A stretch of 64,000 nt of DNA. It comes from Agrococcus sediminis. GTDB taxonomy: Bacteria; Actinomycetota; Actinomycetes; Actinomycetales; Microbacteriaceae. Below are positions 8,793-17,397 of the stretch, one piece after another (position 1 is the first letter of the stretch; each line of letters begins with the position of its first letter). The stretch is from positions 124,001 to 188,000 of the forward strand of contig NZ_VOIR01000016.1 of assembly GCF_007923295.1 (NCBI RefSeq). Reading direction: 5' to 3'. The position numbers and the translations under genes were made by a program. Below the pieces are notes generated by a model. That model saw only the letters and a program-made list of their open reading frames with translations, was not told where the DNA came from and made no database searches.

Positions 8793-9529
8793 GCGTGGTC
8801 CCCCTGCCTGTGGTCGGGGCCGCCCGGGTCGGGCAGGGCCGACTCGTGGCGCGGGCCGAGCCAGTTCGTGAGGCCGACGACGACGCCCACGAGCGCGGCG
8901 ACGATGACCGGCATGCCCGCCGGCAGCACGGGCAGCAGCGACGCGGCGACGACCGCGCTCGCCGCGGCGACCGCGACCGCCTGGCGCGCGCGCAGCCGCG
9001 GCCACAGCAGCCCGACGAACGCGGCGGCCGCCGCGGCGTCGAGCCCCCATTGCCGCGGGTCGCCCAGCAGGTCGCCGAGCAGCGCGCCCGCGAGCGTCGC
9101 GACGTTCCAGCCGAGGTAGATCCCGATGCCCGTCACCCAGAAGCCCGCGCGCTGCGCCCGCGGCTCGTCCTGCGCGAGCGCGACCGCGGTCGACTCGTCG
9201 ATCGTCACGTGCGCGGCGAGCGGCAGGAGCGCCGGGGCCGGCGCCACCACGCGCCGCATGCTCATGCCGTACAGGGCGTTCCGCAGCCCCAGCATCGCCG
9301 CGCTCGCGACGCCGGCGATGCCGCCGCCCGAGGCGATCACGCCGATGAACGCGAACTGCGAGCCGCCGGAGAACATGAGCAGGCTGAGCGCCATCGTCTG
9401 CCAGAGGTCGAGTCCGGAGGCGATCGAGAGCGCGCCGAACGAGAGCCCGTAGGCGCTCGTCGCCACGACGACGCCGACGCCCTCCCGCGTGGCGCGGCGC
9501 ACCGCATCCGTCGTCGCCGTCCTGTGCAC
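8789..9529 (-). CDS. azlC: AzlC-family branched-chain amino acid permease
   Basis: A 246-residue polytopic membrane protein with the AzlC motifs GLSFGALSIASGLDLWQTMALSLLMFSGG (cited in parts: FGALSIASG, MFSGGSQFAF) and the RNALYGMSMRR loop, typical of the LIV-E exporter family that works with AzlD. About five to seven hydrophobic segments follow. GTG 9529 is chosen: a TAGGCT -10 box sits 6 bases upstream and no ribosome site is present, which indicates a leaderless message. Divergent from tag. Confidence 0.85.
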   Translation of the reverse strand: MHRTATTDAVRRATREGVGVVVATSAYGLSFGALSIASGLDLWQTMALSLLMFSGGSQFAFIGVIASGGGIAGVASAAMLGLRNALYGMSMRRVVAPAPALLPLAAHVTIDESTAVALAQDEPRAQRAGFWVTGIGIYLGWNVATLAGALLGDLLGDPRQWGLDAAAAAAFVGLLWPRLRARQAVAVAAASAVVAASLLPVLPAGMPVIVAALVGVVVGLTNWLGPRHESALPDPGGPDHRQGDHA

Positions 9530-9535
9530 CGATCC

Positions 9536-9541
9536 AGCCTA
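9536..9541 (-). promoter_or_regulatory. -10 box of leaderless promoter for azlC
   Basis: Minus strand TAGGCT, 6 bases before GTG 9529. It faces the tag promoter in a 35-base divergent region. Confidence 0.5.
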
Positions 9542-9551
9542 GGCTCGCGGC

Positions 9552-9557
9552 TAGCCT
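9552..9557 (+). promoter_or_regulatory. -10 box of leaderless promoter for tag
   Basis: TAGCCT, 7 bases before ATG 9565; no ribosome site between. Confidence 0.5.
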
Positions 9558-9564
9558 GGTCGGC

Positions 9565-10182
9565 ATGCACCTGATCGTCGGCGAGGACGGCCTCGCGAGG
9601 CCGTCGTGGGCCGCGACCGACCCGCTGCTGCGCGACTACTACGACCGCGAGTGGGGCATGCCGGTGCGCGACGAGACGGGGCTGTTCGAGCGGCTCTCGC
9701 TCGAGGCGTTCCAGTCGGGGCTCTCGTGGACGACGATCCTGCGCAAGCGCCCCGCGTTCCGCACCGCCTTCGCGGGCTTCGAGCCGGATGCGGTGGCGGC
9801 CTTCGGCGAGGAGGACGTCGCACGGCTGCTCGGCGACTCGGGCATCGTGCGCAACCGCCGCAAGATCGAGGCCACGATCGGCAACGCGCGGGCGACGGTG
9901 GCGCTACGAGAGGACGGCGGGCTGCCCGCGCTCGTGTGGTCGTTCCAGCCCGGCGAGACGCCCGCCCCGCAGACGCTCGCCGACGTGCCGACGCAGTCGG
10001 ACGAGTCGCGCGCGCTCTCGCGGGCGCTCAAGGCGCGCGGCTTCACCCATGTCGGCCCGACGACGATGCACGCGCTCATGGAGGCGGTCGGCATCGTCGA
10101 CACCCACCTCGTGGGCTCCCACCGCCGCGGATCGAGCGGCGTGTGGGCCGCGGACGGGAGGCTCGCATGCGCCGGATCCTGA
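9565..10182 (+). CDS. tag: DNA-3-methyladenine glycosylase I
   Basis: Tag excises 3-methyladenine from alkylated DNA. The 205-residue protein has the family core YYDREWGMPVRDE, FERLSLEAFQSGLSW and ILRKRPAFRTAF, and later TIGNARA and FTHVGPTTMHALMEAVGIVDTH, the characteristic helix-hairpin-helix region. Classic Tag has a zinc site beginning with an N-terminal Cys in CPW; here the matching place reads SWAA and the C-terminal His/Cys pair is only partly kept, so the zinc snap may be lost. ATG 9565 is set by the -10 box. It overlaps the next gene by 16 bases. Confidence 0.9.
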   Translation: MHLIVGEDGLARPSWAATDPLLRDYYDREWGMPVRDETGLFERLSLEAFQSGLSWTTILRKRPAFRTAFAGFEPDAVAAFGEEDVARLLGDSGIVRNRRKIEATIGNARATVALREDGGLPALVWSFQPGETPAPQTLADVPTQSDESRALSRALKARGFTHVGPTTMHALMEAVGIVDTHLVGSHRRGSSGVWAADGRLACAGS

Positions 10183-10886
10183 TCGTGCAGTCGCGGCCCG
10201 AGGACGAGGTCGCGGCCGCCGAGCTCGAGGCGATGGTGCGCTTCGGCCGCCTCGACGAGTCGCGGGTGCAGCGGGTGCGGCTCGACCGGGAGCAGCCCGC
10301 GATCGACCTCGCCGACGTCGACGCGGTGCTCGTCGGCGGCGGGCCCGCGAACTTCAGCGACGACCACCGGCGGCCGCCCGAGCACGCGGCGACGGTGACG
10401 TGGCTGCGCGACCTCGCCGCGCGGGCGATCCGCGACGACCTCCCCTACCTCGGCGCGTGCCTCGGCCTCGGCGCGCTCGTGCACGCGCTCGGCGGCCGCA
10501 TGGTGCGGGGCATCGCCGAGTCGGTGGCGCCGGTCGAGCTGAGCCTCGTGGGCGAGGACTGGCTGACCGACGGCCTGCCGCGCGCCTTCACCGCGTTCGG
10601 CGGCCACAAGGAGGGCATCGCCGAGGCGCCCGAGGGCGCGACGACGCTCGCCGTGTCGGCCGCGTGCGTGCACATGGTGCGCGTCGGGCAGCACGTCGTG
10701 GGCACGCAGTTCCACCCGGAGCTCGACGCGGACGGGCTCGAGCAGCGCATCCGCGTCTACCGCGACCACGGCTACTTCTCCCCCGCCGAGGTCGACGACC
10801 TCGTCGCCGCGGGCCGCGCCGCGCACGTCGAGCACCCGCAGGCGATCCTCGCCCGCTTCGCCGAGCGCTACGGGCTGCAGCGATGA
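10167..10886 (+). CDS. Class I glutamine amidotransferase-like protein
   Basis: A 239-residue GATase1-fold protein. The nucleophile elbow is seen as LGACLGLGALVHALGG (Cys in GACLG), and the His-Glu pair as VGTQFHPELD; AVLVGGGPANFSDD stands in the early part. This is the standalone type often annotated as GMP-synthase-like amidotransferase, which may hydrolyse gamma-glutamyl compounds or serve an unknown partner synthetase. Start ATG 10167 lies within the last codons of tag; its stop overlaps the glycerate kinase start (GATGA), so tag, this gene and the kinase form one operon. Function beyond the fold is unknown. Confidence 0.82.
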   Translation: MRRILIVQSRPEDEVAAAELEAMVRFGRLDESRVQRVRLDREQPAIDLADVDAVLVGGGPANFSDDHRRPPEHAATVTWLRDLAARAIRDDLPYLGACLGLGALVHALGGRMVRGIAESVAPVELSLVGEDWLTDGLPRAFTAFGGHKEGIAEAPEGATTLAVSAACVHMVRVGQHVVGTQFHPELDADGLEQRIRVYRDHGYFSPAEVDDLVAAGRAAHVEHPQAILARFAERYGLQR

Positions 10887-12046
10887 CGGCCGCGCAGCCG
10901 CGGGCGGTCGTCGCGTTCGACGCGTTCAAGGGCAGCCTGACCGCGCTCGAGGCGTGCGAGGCCGCCGCGCGCGGCATCCGCTCGGTCGTGCCGGGCGCCG
11001 AGGTGGTGCTCGTGCCGATGGCCGACGGCGGCGAGGGGAGCCTCGACGCGCTGCTCGCGCGCGGCGGCGACGAGGTCGTCACCGAGACGGTCGACGCGAT
11101 CGGCCGGCCGGCGAGCGCGCGCTGGGCGCTCGACGGCCGCAGCGCCGTGATCGAGCTCGCGCAGGCGGCCGGCCTGCCGCAGGTCGAGGACGCCCCGCTG
11201 CAGCCGCTCGCCGCCTCCACTGCGGGCCTCGGCCGCGTCGTGCTCGACGCGCTCGACCGGGGCGCCTCGGAGCTCACCCTGCTCCTCGGCGGCTCGGCGA
11301 CGAGCGACGGCGGCGCCGGCCTCCTCACCGCGCTCGGCGCCCGGCTGACGGATGCGTCGGGCCGGCCCGTGCAGCCGGGCGGCGGCGGGCTCGCGGCGCT
11401 CGAGCACCTCGACGTCTCGGGTGTCGACCCGCGGGCGCTCGCGGCCCGCTGGCGCTTCGTCACCGACGTCGACGCGCCCCTCACCGGACCTCGCGGCGCC
11501 GCCGCCGTCTTCGGGCCGCAGAAGGGCGCGGGCCCCGACGACGTGCGCGCGCTCGACGCCGCGCTCGAGCGCTTCGCGCGCATCGGCGCCGAGGCGCTCG
11601 GCGTCGACGCGGCATCCATCATCGACGTGCCGGGCTCCGGCGCGGCCGGCGGGGTCGCGAGCGTGCTGCGCGCGCTCACCGGCGGCGACGTCGTCGCGGG
11701 CGGCGCGTGGTTCGCCGAGCTCGCCGGGCTCGAGGCCGCGGTGGCCGACGCCGACCTCGTGCTGACGGGCGAGGGCCGCTTCGACGGCCAGTCGGCCGGC
11801 GGCAAGGTCGTCTCGGTCGTGCACGCGGCCGCCGAGCGGCACGGCGTGCCGCTGTGCGTGCTCGCGGGCTCGGTCGACGCGGACGCTGCCGCCGCGATGG
11901 GCGTGCCGGCGCTCTCGATCGCCGCCGGCCCCGCGACGCTCGACGCGCTGCAGCGCGACGCGGGCGACCTGCTCGCGGCGGCCGCGGCATCCGTCGCACG
12001 GCTCGCGCTCGGCGCCGCGCGCCTGGGCGTCACCGACGCGCGCTGA
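10883..12046 (+). CDS. Glycerate kinase (GarK/GlxK family)
   Basis: Glycerate kinase phosphorylates D-glycerate with ATP, feeding glyoxylate/serine breakdown products into glycolysis. The 387-residue product shows family motifs AFDAFKGSLTALEA, VPMADGGEGSLDAL, TLLLGGSATSDGGAGLLTALGA, and LVLTGEGRFDGQSAGGKVV. Length fits the family. The start overlaps the stop of the amidotransferase gene. Its last 17 bases overlap the 3' end of the convergent PAP2 gene. No glyoxylate carboligase or tartronate reductase genes are adjacent. Confidence 0.92.
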   Translation: MTAAQPRAVVAFDAFKGSLTALEACEAAARGIRSVVPGAEVVLVPMADGGEGSLDALLARGGDEVVTETVDAIGRPASARWALDGRSAVIELAQAAGLPQVEDAPLQPLAASTAGLGRVVLDALDRGASELTLLLGGSATSDGGAGLLTALGARLTDASGRPVQPGGGGLAALEHLDVSGVDPRALAARWRFVTDVDAPLTGPRGAAAVFGPQKGAGPDDVRALDAALERFARIGAEALGVDAASIIDVPGSGAAGGVASVLRALTGGDVVAGGAWFAELAGLEAAVADADLVLTGEGRFDGQSAGGKVVSVVHAAAERHGVPLCVLAGSVDADAAAAMGVPALSIAAGPATLDALQRDAGDLLAAAAASVARLALGAARLGVTDAR

Positions 12047-12722
12047 CCGTCTCCTCGGCGCCCGCCGGCTCGGGGCGACCGCGGCGCTCTCGCTCGAGCC
12101 GCGCGGCGAGGAGCTCCCACAGCCCGAGCGCGACGCCGACGGCGACGAGCACGCCGCCGAGGGTGTCGGAGAGCCAGTGCGCACCGAGGTAGGTGCGGCT
12201 CAGCATCATGCCGATCGTCCAGGCGGCGCCCGCGGCCCACACCCACCAGCGCCGCAGCAGCAGCCCGAGCGCCGTCGCGACGAGCGCCGCGTTCGCCGCG
12301 TGCCCGGAGGGGAAGGACCCGTGGTCGACCGTCACGAGCACGTCGAGCGGCCGCGCGCGGTCGACCGCGTGCTTGAGGAGCTGCACGAGGAGCCCGGTGA
12401 GGATCGACGCCACGAGGAAGTAGCCCGCGGCCCACGGCCGGCGGCGCAGCAGGAGCAGCCCCGCGACGACGCCGGGCACGATGAGCGTGGCGACGACGCC
12501 GCCCCCGAGGGTGTCGAAGGCCAGCGATGCGGTGGTGAGCAGCGGCGAGCGCTGGGTCACCAGGCGGTCCATCCACTCGGCCTCGAAGCCGAAGGGCTTG
12601 CTGCTCTCGCGGTAGAGCAGCACCGCCGAGAGCGCGACGGCCAGCGCCAGCGCCGTCAGCGCCGCCCAGGCGCGGCGACGACGCGGCGATGCGACGAGCG
12701 CGTTCGTGAGCTGCTGCGGCAC
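12030..12722 (-). CDS. PAP2-superfamily membrane phosphatase
   Basis: A 230-residue integral membrane phosphatase. The three PAP2 active-site motifs are present: KHAVDRARP (KxxxxxxRP), PSGH in FPSGHAANAAL, and SRTYLGAHWLSDTLGG (SRxxxxxHxxxD). Several hydrophobic segments flank them. Such enzymes dephosphorylate phosphatidate, diacylglycerol pyrophosphate or undecaprenyl pyrophosphate at the outer face of the membrane. GTG 12722 has a GGAGGAGC ribosome site. The substrate cannot be deduced. Confidence 0.88.
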   Translation of the reverse strand: MPQQLTNALVASPRRRRAWAALTALALAVALSAVLLYRESSKPFGFEAEWMDRLVTQRSPLLTTASLAFDTLGGGVVATLIVPGVVAGLLLLRRRPWAAGYFLVASILTGLLVQLLKHAVDRARPLDVLVTVDHGSFPSGHAANAALVATALGLLLRRWWVWAAGAAWTIGMMLSRTYLGAHWLSDTLGGVLVAVGVALGLWELLAARLERERRGRPEPAGAEETVSARR

Positions 12723-12791
12723 GGTGCTCCTCCGGTGTCTGCGATCACGGTAGCGGCGGACGCCCGACAGGCTCCCCGCCTGCCGGCGCGG

Positions 12792-13793
12792 CTACGCCGC
12801 AGGTGCCTCGCCCAGAGCCCCCGCGGCCCCCAGGAGCTCGAGCGCCCGCACCCGCTCGTCGGTCGCGCCGTGCACGGCCATGATCAGCTCGTCGGCGTCG
12901 GCCTCGACGGCGAAGCGCCGGAGCGTCGCGACCGCCTCGTCGCCGGTGCCGAGCGCCGTGTGCCGCACCATCGAGGCGATGTGCGCCGCCTGCGGGCTCG
13001 CGGCGAGCGCGTCGAGCTCGTCGTCGCCGACCTGCTGCGCCACCGGGCCGTCGCGCAGCAGCAGGCTGCGCACGCGGGAGCGCACGACGGTGCGCTGCAT
13101 CTGCATCGCCTCGTCGCGCGTGGGAGCGACGACCGCGTTGATGCCCGCGATGACGAACGGCTCGGCGAGCTGCCTCGACGGCTCGAACCGCTCGCGGTAG
13201 ACGGCGACCGCCTGCTGCAGCGCGTCGGGCGCGAAGTGCGAGGCGAAGGCGTACGGCAGGCCGAGGGCCGCCGCGAGCTGCGCGCCGAAGAGCGACGAGC
13301 CGAGGATCGTGAGCGGCACGTCGGTGCCGTGGCCGGGCACCGCGCGGATGCCGGGCACCGTCGGCTCGCCGCGCAGGTAGCCCTGCAGCTCGACGACGTC
13401 CTCGGGGAAGCGCTCGGAGGCGCGGATGTCGCGGCGCAGCGCCGCCCAGGTGCGCTGGTCGGTGCCGGGCGCGCGCCCCAGCCCCAGGTCGATGCGCCCG
13501 GGGTGCAGCTCGGCGAGGGTGCCGAACTGCTCGGCGATCACGAGCGGCGAGTGGTTCGGCAGCATGACGCCGCCCGCGCCCAGCCGGATCGTGCGCGTGT
13601 GCGCGGCGACGTGCGCGATGAGCACGCTCGTCGCGCTCGAGGCGATCGTCGCCATGTTGTGGTGCTCGGCGTACCAGACGCGACGGTAGCCGAGCCGCTC
13701 GGCGGCCTGCGCGAGGCGGACGGAGCCCGCGAGGCTCTCGCCGGCGGTCTCACCGGGGTGGATGGGGGCGAGGTCCAGCACAGACAGGCGCAT
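12792..13793 (-). CDS. LLM-class flavin-dependent oxidoreductase
   Basis: A 333-residue luciferase-like monooxygenase-family protein of the bacterial alkanal monooxygenase-like group: SVLDLAPI at the N-terminus, [20 protein letters not shown], then [24 protein letters not shown] and [11 protein letters not shown], the standard signature order. It presumably uses FMN or F420 to oxidise a small substrate. ATG 13793 lies 6 bases behind a TAGGCT box, so the transcript is probably leaderless. Substrate unknown. Confidence 0.88.
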   Translation of the reverse strand: MRLSVLDLAPIHPGETAGESLAGSVRLAQAAERLGYRRVWYAEHHNMATIASSATSVLIAHVAAHTRTIRLGAGGVMLPNHSPLVIAEQFGTLAELHPGRIDLGLGRAPGTDQRTWAALRRDIRASERFPEDVVELQGYLRGEPTVPGIRAVPGHGTDVPLTILGSSLFGAQLAAALGLPYAFASHFAPDALQQAVAVYRERFEPSRQLAEPFVIAGINAVVAPTRDEAMQMQRTVVRSRVRSLLLRDGPVAQQVGDDELDALAASPQAAHIASMVRHTALGTGDEAVATLRRFAVEADADELIMAVHGATDERVRALELLGAAGALGEAPAA

Positions 13794-13799
13794 CCGACC

Positions 13800-13805
13800 A
13801 GCCTA
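13800..13805 (-). promoter_or_regulatory. -10 box of leaderless promoter for the LLM oxidoreductase
   Basis: Minus strand TAGGCT, 6 bases before ATG 13793. Confidence 0.5.
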
Positions 13806-13848
13806 GGCCGGGCGGATGCGCCTGCGCGGGGGCTTCGCTGTCAGCGGA

Positions 13849-15027
13849 TCAGATCGCCTCGAGCACGATGGCCGAGCCCTGGCCGCCGCCGCCGCAGATG
13901 CCGCTCGCGCCGATCGAGCCCGAGCCGAGCTGCTGCAGGCGGCGCGCGAGGTGCCCGACGATGCGGGTGCCGGAGGCGCCGATCGGGTGGCCGAGCGCGA
14001 TCGCGCCGCCGTGGGCGTTCACGATCTCGGGGTCGACGCCGAGCTGGCGCGTGGAGGCGACGCCGACGGCCGCGAAGGCCTCGTTGATCTCGACCGCCTG
14101 CAGGTCGTCGGTCGACCTGCCGGCCCGCTCGAGCGCCTGCTCGATGGCGTCGGCCGGCTGCGAGTGCAGCGAGACGTCGGCGCCAGCGACGAAGCCGGTC
14201 GCGAGGATCCGCGCGAGGCCGGTGATGCCGTGGGCGGATGCGTAGGCGTCCGAGACGAGCACGACCGCGGCCGCGCCGTCGGTGATCTGCGACGCGTTGC
14301 CGGCGGTGATCGAGCCGTCGGGCGTGAACGCGGGACGCAGGGCCGCGAGCGACTCGACGGTGGTCTCGGCGCGCACGCCGTCGTCGACGGCGACCGTCAC
14401 CGTCCTGCGGCCCGCCTTCGCCTCGAACGGCACGATCTCGTCGTCGAGGATGCCCTCGGCCTGGGCCCGGACGAGGCGCGCGTGGGATGCTGCGGCGAGC
14501 TCGTCCTGCTGCTCGCGGGTGATCTCGAATGACGCGTTGTAGCCGTCGGTCGACTCGCCCATCGCGACCCGGTCGAACGCATCCGTGAGCCCGTCGAACT
14601 GCATCGTGTCGATGAGGCTCGCGTTGCCGAACTTCGCGCCGGCGCGGATCGGCGCGGCGTGCGGGGCGAGCGACATCGACTCCTGGCCGACGGCGACCAC
14701 GACGTCGGCCTCGCCGAGCTGGATCATGCGGTGGCCGGCGACGATCGCCTCGGTGCCCGAGAGGCAGACGGCGTTGACGCCGAGCGCGGGCACGGTCATG
14801 AGGATGCCGGCGCCGACGGCGGTCTGCCGCGGGGGGTTCTGCCCGACGGCGGCCTGCAGCACCTGGCCGACGACGACCGCGTCGACCTCTGCCGGCTCGA
14901 CGCCGGCCTTCGCGAGCGCGTGCTTCGCCGCGTGCGCGCCGAGCTCGGTCGAGGGCGTCTGGGCCAGCTGCCCGAGGAACTTGGCGAACGGCGTGCGGGC
15001 GTAGCCGGCGATGATCGTCTCGGGCAT
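13849..15027 (-). CDS. Acetyl-CoA C-acetyltransferase (thiolase)
   Basis: A 392-residue thiolase, which condenses two acetyl-CoA or cleaves 3-ketoacyl-CoA. Catalytic residues are visible: the nucleophile Cys in NAVCLSGTEAI (near 88-91), the His in GHPIGASGTRI (near 346) and the second Cys in ICGGGGQGSAIV near the C-terminus; NEAFA precedes them. ATG 15027 is chosen over an upstream ATG because AAGGAG stands 8 bases before it. It is divergent from the arsenic regulator gene (140 bases between starts). Confidence 0.93.
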   Translation of the reverse strand: MPETIIAGYARTPFAKFLGQLAQTPSTELGAHAAKHALAKAGVEPAEVDAVVVGQVLQAAVGQNPPRQTAVGAGILMTVPALGVNAVCLSGTEAIVAGHRMIQLGEADVVVAVGQESMSLAPHAAPIRAGAKFGNASLIDTMQFDGLTDAFDRVAMGESTDGYNASFEITREQQDELAAASHARLVRAQAEGILDDEIVPFEAKAGRRTVTVAVDDGVRAETTVESLAALRPAFTPDGSITAGNASQITDGAAAVVLVSDAYASAHGITGLARILATGFVAGADVSLHSQPADAIEQALERAGRSTDDLQAVEINEAFAAVGVASTRQLGVDPEIVNAHGGAIALGHPIGASGTRIVGHLARRLQQLGSGSIGASGICGGGGQGSAIVLEAI

Positions 15028-15104
15028 GGGGCTGCTCCTTCGCAGGTCGGGATCGCTCCCAGGGTACTCCGGCGCCGGCGAGGCGCTTGCGGGCTGCATC
15101 GAGA

Positions 15105-15132
15105 TGCATCAATATAGAGAGCGATCGATGCA
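15105..15132. promoter_or_regulatory. Candidate ArsR operator/promoter
   Basis: TGCATC at 15105-15110 and GATGCA at 15127-15132 form a 6-base inverted repeat; a further GATGCATC palindrome covers 15103-15110, and TATAGA at 15113-15118 could be the -10 box between the arms. It is 36 bases before the ArsR-ArsC start. This is the expected layout for a repressor that blocks RNA polymerase and is released by arsenite. Confidence 0.5.
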
Positions 15133-15167
15133 GAGCGCGTCGACGGCAGCCCGCCTGGAGGATCCGC

Positions 15168-16166
15168 ATGGTGCTCGCCCCGCCCGCCGCCGAGGCATGC
15201 GACCGCGTCGATGCGGCCTCCGCGATCGACGCTCCCACCGCGCAGGCGATGGCGCCCGCGCTCAAGGCGCTCGCCGACCCGCTGCGCCTGCGCATGCTGT
15301 CGATGCTCGCCGCCTCCCCCACGGGCGAGGCGTGCGCGTGCGACCTCGCCGAGCTCGCCGACGTCTCGCAGCCCACGGTCTCGCACCACCTGAAGGTGCT
15401 CCGCGACGCGGGCGTCGTCGCCTCCGAGCGGCGCGGCACGTGGGTGCACTACCGCGTCGAGCCCGGCATGCGCCCGGTCGTCGCGGCGCTCGTCGACGGC
15501 CTGCGGGCCGCGCGCGTCGACGCCGATCCCTCCTGGAGCCGCGGGCAGGGCGACCGCGAGCTCGTCGACGTCGACGCGAAGCTCTCGCACGTCGCCCGGC
15601 GCATCGCCGACGCCACCCCCGACCTCTCCGGCGACGCGGTGCTGCGCATCGTGCGCGAGTCGTACGCGAGCCTCGCGCGCTCCTCCCGCATCTCGTCGCA
15701 CCTGCTCGTGCTCACCGAGCGCTTCGCCCGCCAGCGCATCGCCGACGTTCTGCGCGACCGCACGGCGGGCGTGCCGCACGTGCTGTTCGTGTGCGTGCAG
15801 AACGCGGGCCGCTCGCAGCTCGCGGCGGCACTCGTCGAGCAGCGCTCCGGCGGCGCCGTGGTCGCCCGCTCGGCCGGCTCGATGCCCGCCGCCGAGGTGC
15901 ACCCCGAGGTGCGATCGCTCATCGACGAGCTCGGCGTCGACGGCGACCCGTTCCCGAAGCCCCTCACCGACGACGCCGTGCGCGCCGCCGACGTCGTCGT
16001 GACGATGGGCTGCGGCGACGTCTGCCCGATCATCCCCGGGGTGCGCTACGAGGACTGGCAGGTCGGCGACCCCGCCCTCGCCTCTCCCGACGGCGTGCGC
16101 GCGATCCGGGACGACATCGCGCGCCGCGTGGACCGCCTCCTCGCCGAGCTCTCCCCCGCCAGCTGA
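15168..16166 (+). CDS. ArsR-ArsC fusion: arsenical repressor joined to arsenate reductase domain
   Basis: A 332-residue two-domain protein. Residues ~25-110 are an ArsR winged helix (ALADPLRLRMLSML, VSQPTVSHHLKVLRDAGVV) with ACACDL just before the recognition helix, a Cys pair able to bind As(III). After a ~70-residue helical linker (IADATPDLSG...VLRIVRESY), residues ~205-330 are an LMW-phosphatase-type arsenate reductase starting VLFVCVQNAGRSQLAAAL (P-loop Cys) with MGCGDVCP, the second Cys pair. It would sense and reduce arsenic in one chain. ATG 15168 has GGAGGAT upstream. It is followed by a separate arsC. No arsenite exporter gene is present nearby. Confidence 0.88.
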   Translation: MVLAPPAAEACDRVDAASAIDAPTAQAMAPALKALADPLRLRMLSMLAASPTGEACACDLAELADVSQPTVSHHLKVLRDAGVVASERRGTWVHYRVEPGMRPVVAALVDGLRAARVDADPSWSRGQGDRELVDVDAKLSHVARRIADATPDLSGDAVLRIVRESYASLARSSRISSHLLVLTERFARQRIADVLRDRTAGVPHVLFVCVQNAGRSQLAAALVEQRSGGAVVARSAGSMPAAEVHPEVRSLIDELGVDGDPFPKPLTDDAVRAADVVVTMGCGDVCPIIPGVRYEDWQVGDPALASPDGVRAIRDDIARRVDRLLAELSPAS

Positions 16167-16199
16167 CCGCATCCGACACCGACCCCACCTGGAGCGACC

Positions 16200-16622
16200 A
16201 TGACCGAGACCCACGACTCCCCCAGCGCCCTGTTCGTCTGCGTGCACAACGCAGGCCGCTCGCAGATGGCCGCGGGCTTCCTGCGCGAGCTCTCCGGCGG
16301 CGCCGTCGAGGTGCGCTCGGCCGGCTCGATGCCGGCCGAGCAGATCAACCCCGTCGCCGTCGAGGCGATGCAGGAGGTCGGCATCGACATCACGGCCGAG
16401 CGGCCGAAGGTGCTGACCACCGAGGCGGTGCGCGACTCCGACGTCGTCATCACGATGGGCTGCGGCGACGCGTGCCCCGTCTTCCCCGGCAAGCGCTACG
16501 AGGACTGGGAGCTCGCCGACCCGGCTGGCCAGGGCATCGACGCCGTGCGCCCGATCCGCGACGACATCGAGCAGCGCATCCGCGGGCTGCTCGACTCGCT
16601 CGGCATCCAGCCCGTGCGCTGA
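16200..16622 (+). CDS. arsC: Arsenate reductase, LMW-phosphatase type
   Basis: A 140-residue reductase of arsenate to arsenite. The P-loop is FVCVHNAGRSQMAAGFL with nucleophile Cys, SAGSMPA follows, and TMGCGDACPVFPG carries the redox cysteines; the sequence DWELADPAGQ is typical of the mycothiol/thioredoxin-linked actinobacterial type. It is closely similar to the C-terminal domain of the preceding fusion protein, from which it is separated by 33 bases, so the two likely arose by duplication and are co-transcribed under the same operator. Confidence 0.92.
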   Translation: MTETHDSPSALFVCVHNAGRSQMAAGFLRELSGGAVEVRSAGSMPAEQINPVAVEAMQEVGIDITAERPKVLTTEAVRDSDVVITMGCGDACPVFPGKRYEDWELADPAGQGIDAVRPIRDDIEQRIRGLLDSLGIQPVR

Positions 16623-16662
16623 CGGCGGGTGTAGAACGGGTGGACCGAGGAGAGGAGACGCC

Positions 16663-16803
16663 ATGAGCGATCACCAGCACCACGACGATCCCACCGTCGA
16701 CCCGGAGGACCGCGACGTGCAGCCGCTCGACGAGCCGGACCAGCACAACCCCGAGACCGAGGAGGACACCGCCTCCGGCGGCGCCCCGCAGCCGCCCGCC
16801 TGA
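16663..16803 (+). CDS. Small acidic protein, 46 residues, unknown function
   Basis: Short open frame MSDHQHHDDPTVDPED... ending GGAPQPPA, rich in Asp, Glu, His and Pro. It is supported by a strong purine-rich ribosome site (GAGGAGAGGAG) 6 bases before ATG 16663 and a perfect terminator directly after its stop. Composition suggests a disordered, possibly metal-binding peptide. No family recognised. Confidence 0.6.
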   Translation: MSDHQHHDDPTVDPEDRDVQPLDEPDQHNPETEEDTASGGAPQPPA

Positions 16804-16808
16804 GGCGG

Positions 16809-16855
16809 GCACGACGACGGGGGCCGAGCGCGATGCTCGGCCCCCGTCGTCGTGC
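16809..16855. terminator. Bidirectional terminator
   Basis: A perfect 21-base-pair stem (16809-16829 with 16835-16855) and a 5-base loop GCGAT. It starts 5 bases after the small acidic ORF and ends 1 base before the stop of the convergent VOC gene, so it serves both strands. Confidence 0.85.
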
Positions 16856-16856
16856 G

Positions 16857-17324
16857 TCAGCGGTCGGCGGACCGGCCGTCCACGCCCTCGTCGAGGCTCG
16901 GCGCCGGCGTGCCGGACGCAGCGCCGGCGATGTTCACCATCCACCCCACGCCCCAGCGATCGACCAGCATGCCGAAGGTGTCGCCCCACGGCGCCTCGAC
17001 GAGCGGCTCGACGATCCTCGCGCCCTCGCTCAGCCCCTCCCAGTGGCGGGTGAGCGTGCCGGCGTCGTCGCCCGAGAGCGAGACCTGCTGGCCGCCCGTG
17101 GGCTGCTGCATCGAGGCGGGGGTGTCGCTCGCCATCAGCGTGTGGCCGTCGGCCGTCGTGAGCTGCGCGTGCATGACGAGGTCGGCGTCGCCCGCGTCGT
17201 CGGCCATGCCGGACTCGCCGAAGGTGCTGATGACGAGGTCGCCGCCGAAGACGCCGTGGTAGAAGTTCATCGCCTCGCGCGCCTCGCGCCCGAAGGCGAG
17301 GTAGGGGTTGAGCAGGGTTGCCAT
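16857..17324 (-). CDS. VOC-superfamily protein (PhnB/glyoxalase-like)
   Basis: A 155-residue protein of the PhnB-like group of the VOC fold: LNPYLAFGREAREAMNFYHGVFGG at the N-terminus (NPYLxFxGxxxEAxxFY), a central MASDTP and C-terminal APWGDTFGMLVDRWGVGWMVN. Members include resistance proteins and enzymes; most are uncharacterised. The start ATG 17324 has a GAGGAGC ribosome site. No metal ligands can be assigned with confidence. Confidence 0.85.
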   Translation of the reverse strand: MATLLNPYLAFGREAREAMNFYHGVFGGDLVISTFGESGMADDAGDADLVMHAQLTTADGHTLMASDTPASMQQPTGGQQVSLSGDDAGTLTRHWEGLSEGARIVEPLVEAPWGDTFGMLVDRWGVGWMVNIAGAASGTPAPSLDEGVDGRSADR

Positions 17325-17397
17325 GCTGGCTCCTCACTGCGGCCGCACGGCCGCGATGCCGCCAGCATGGCGCAGGGCGAGCCGCGCGCGCCAGGCC

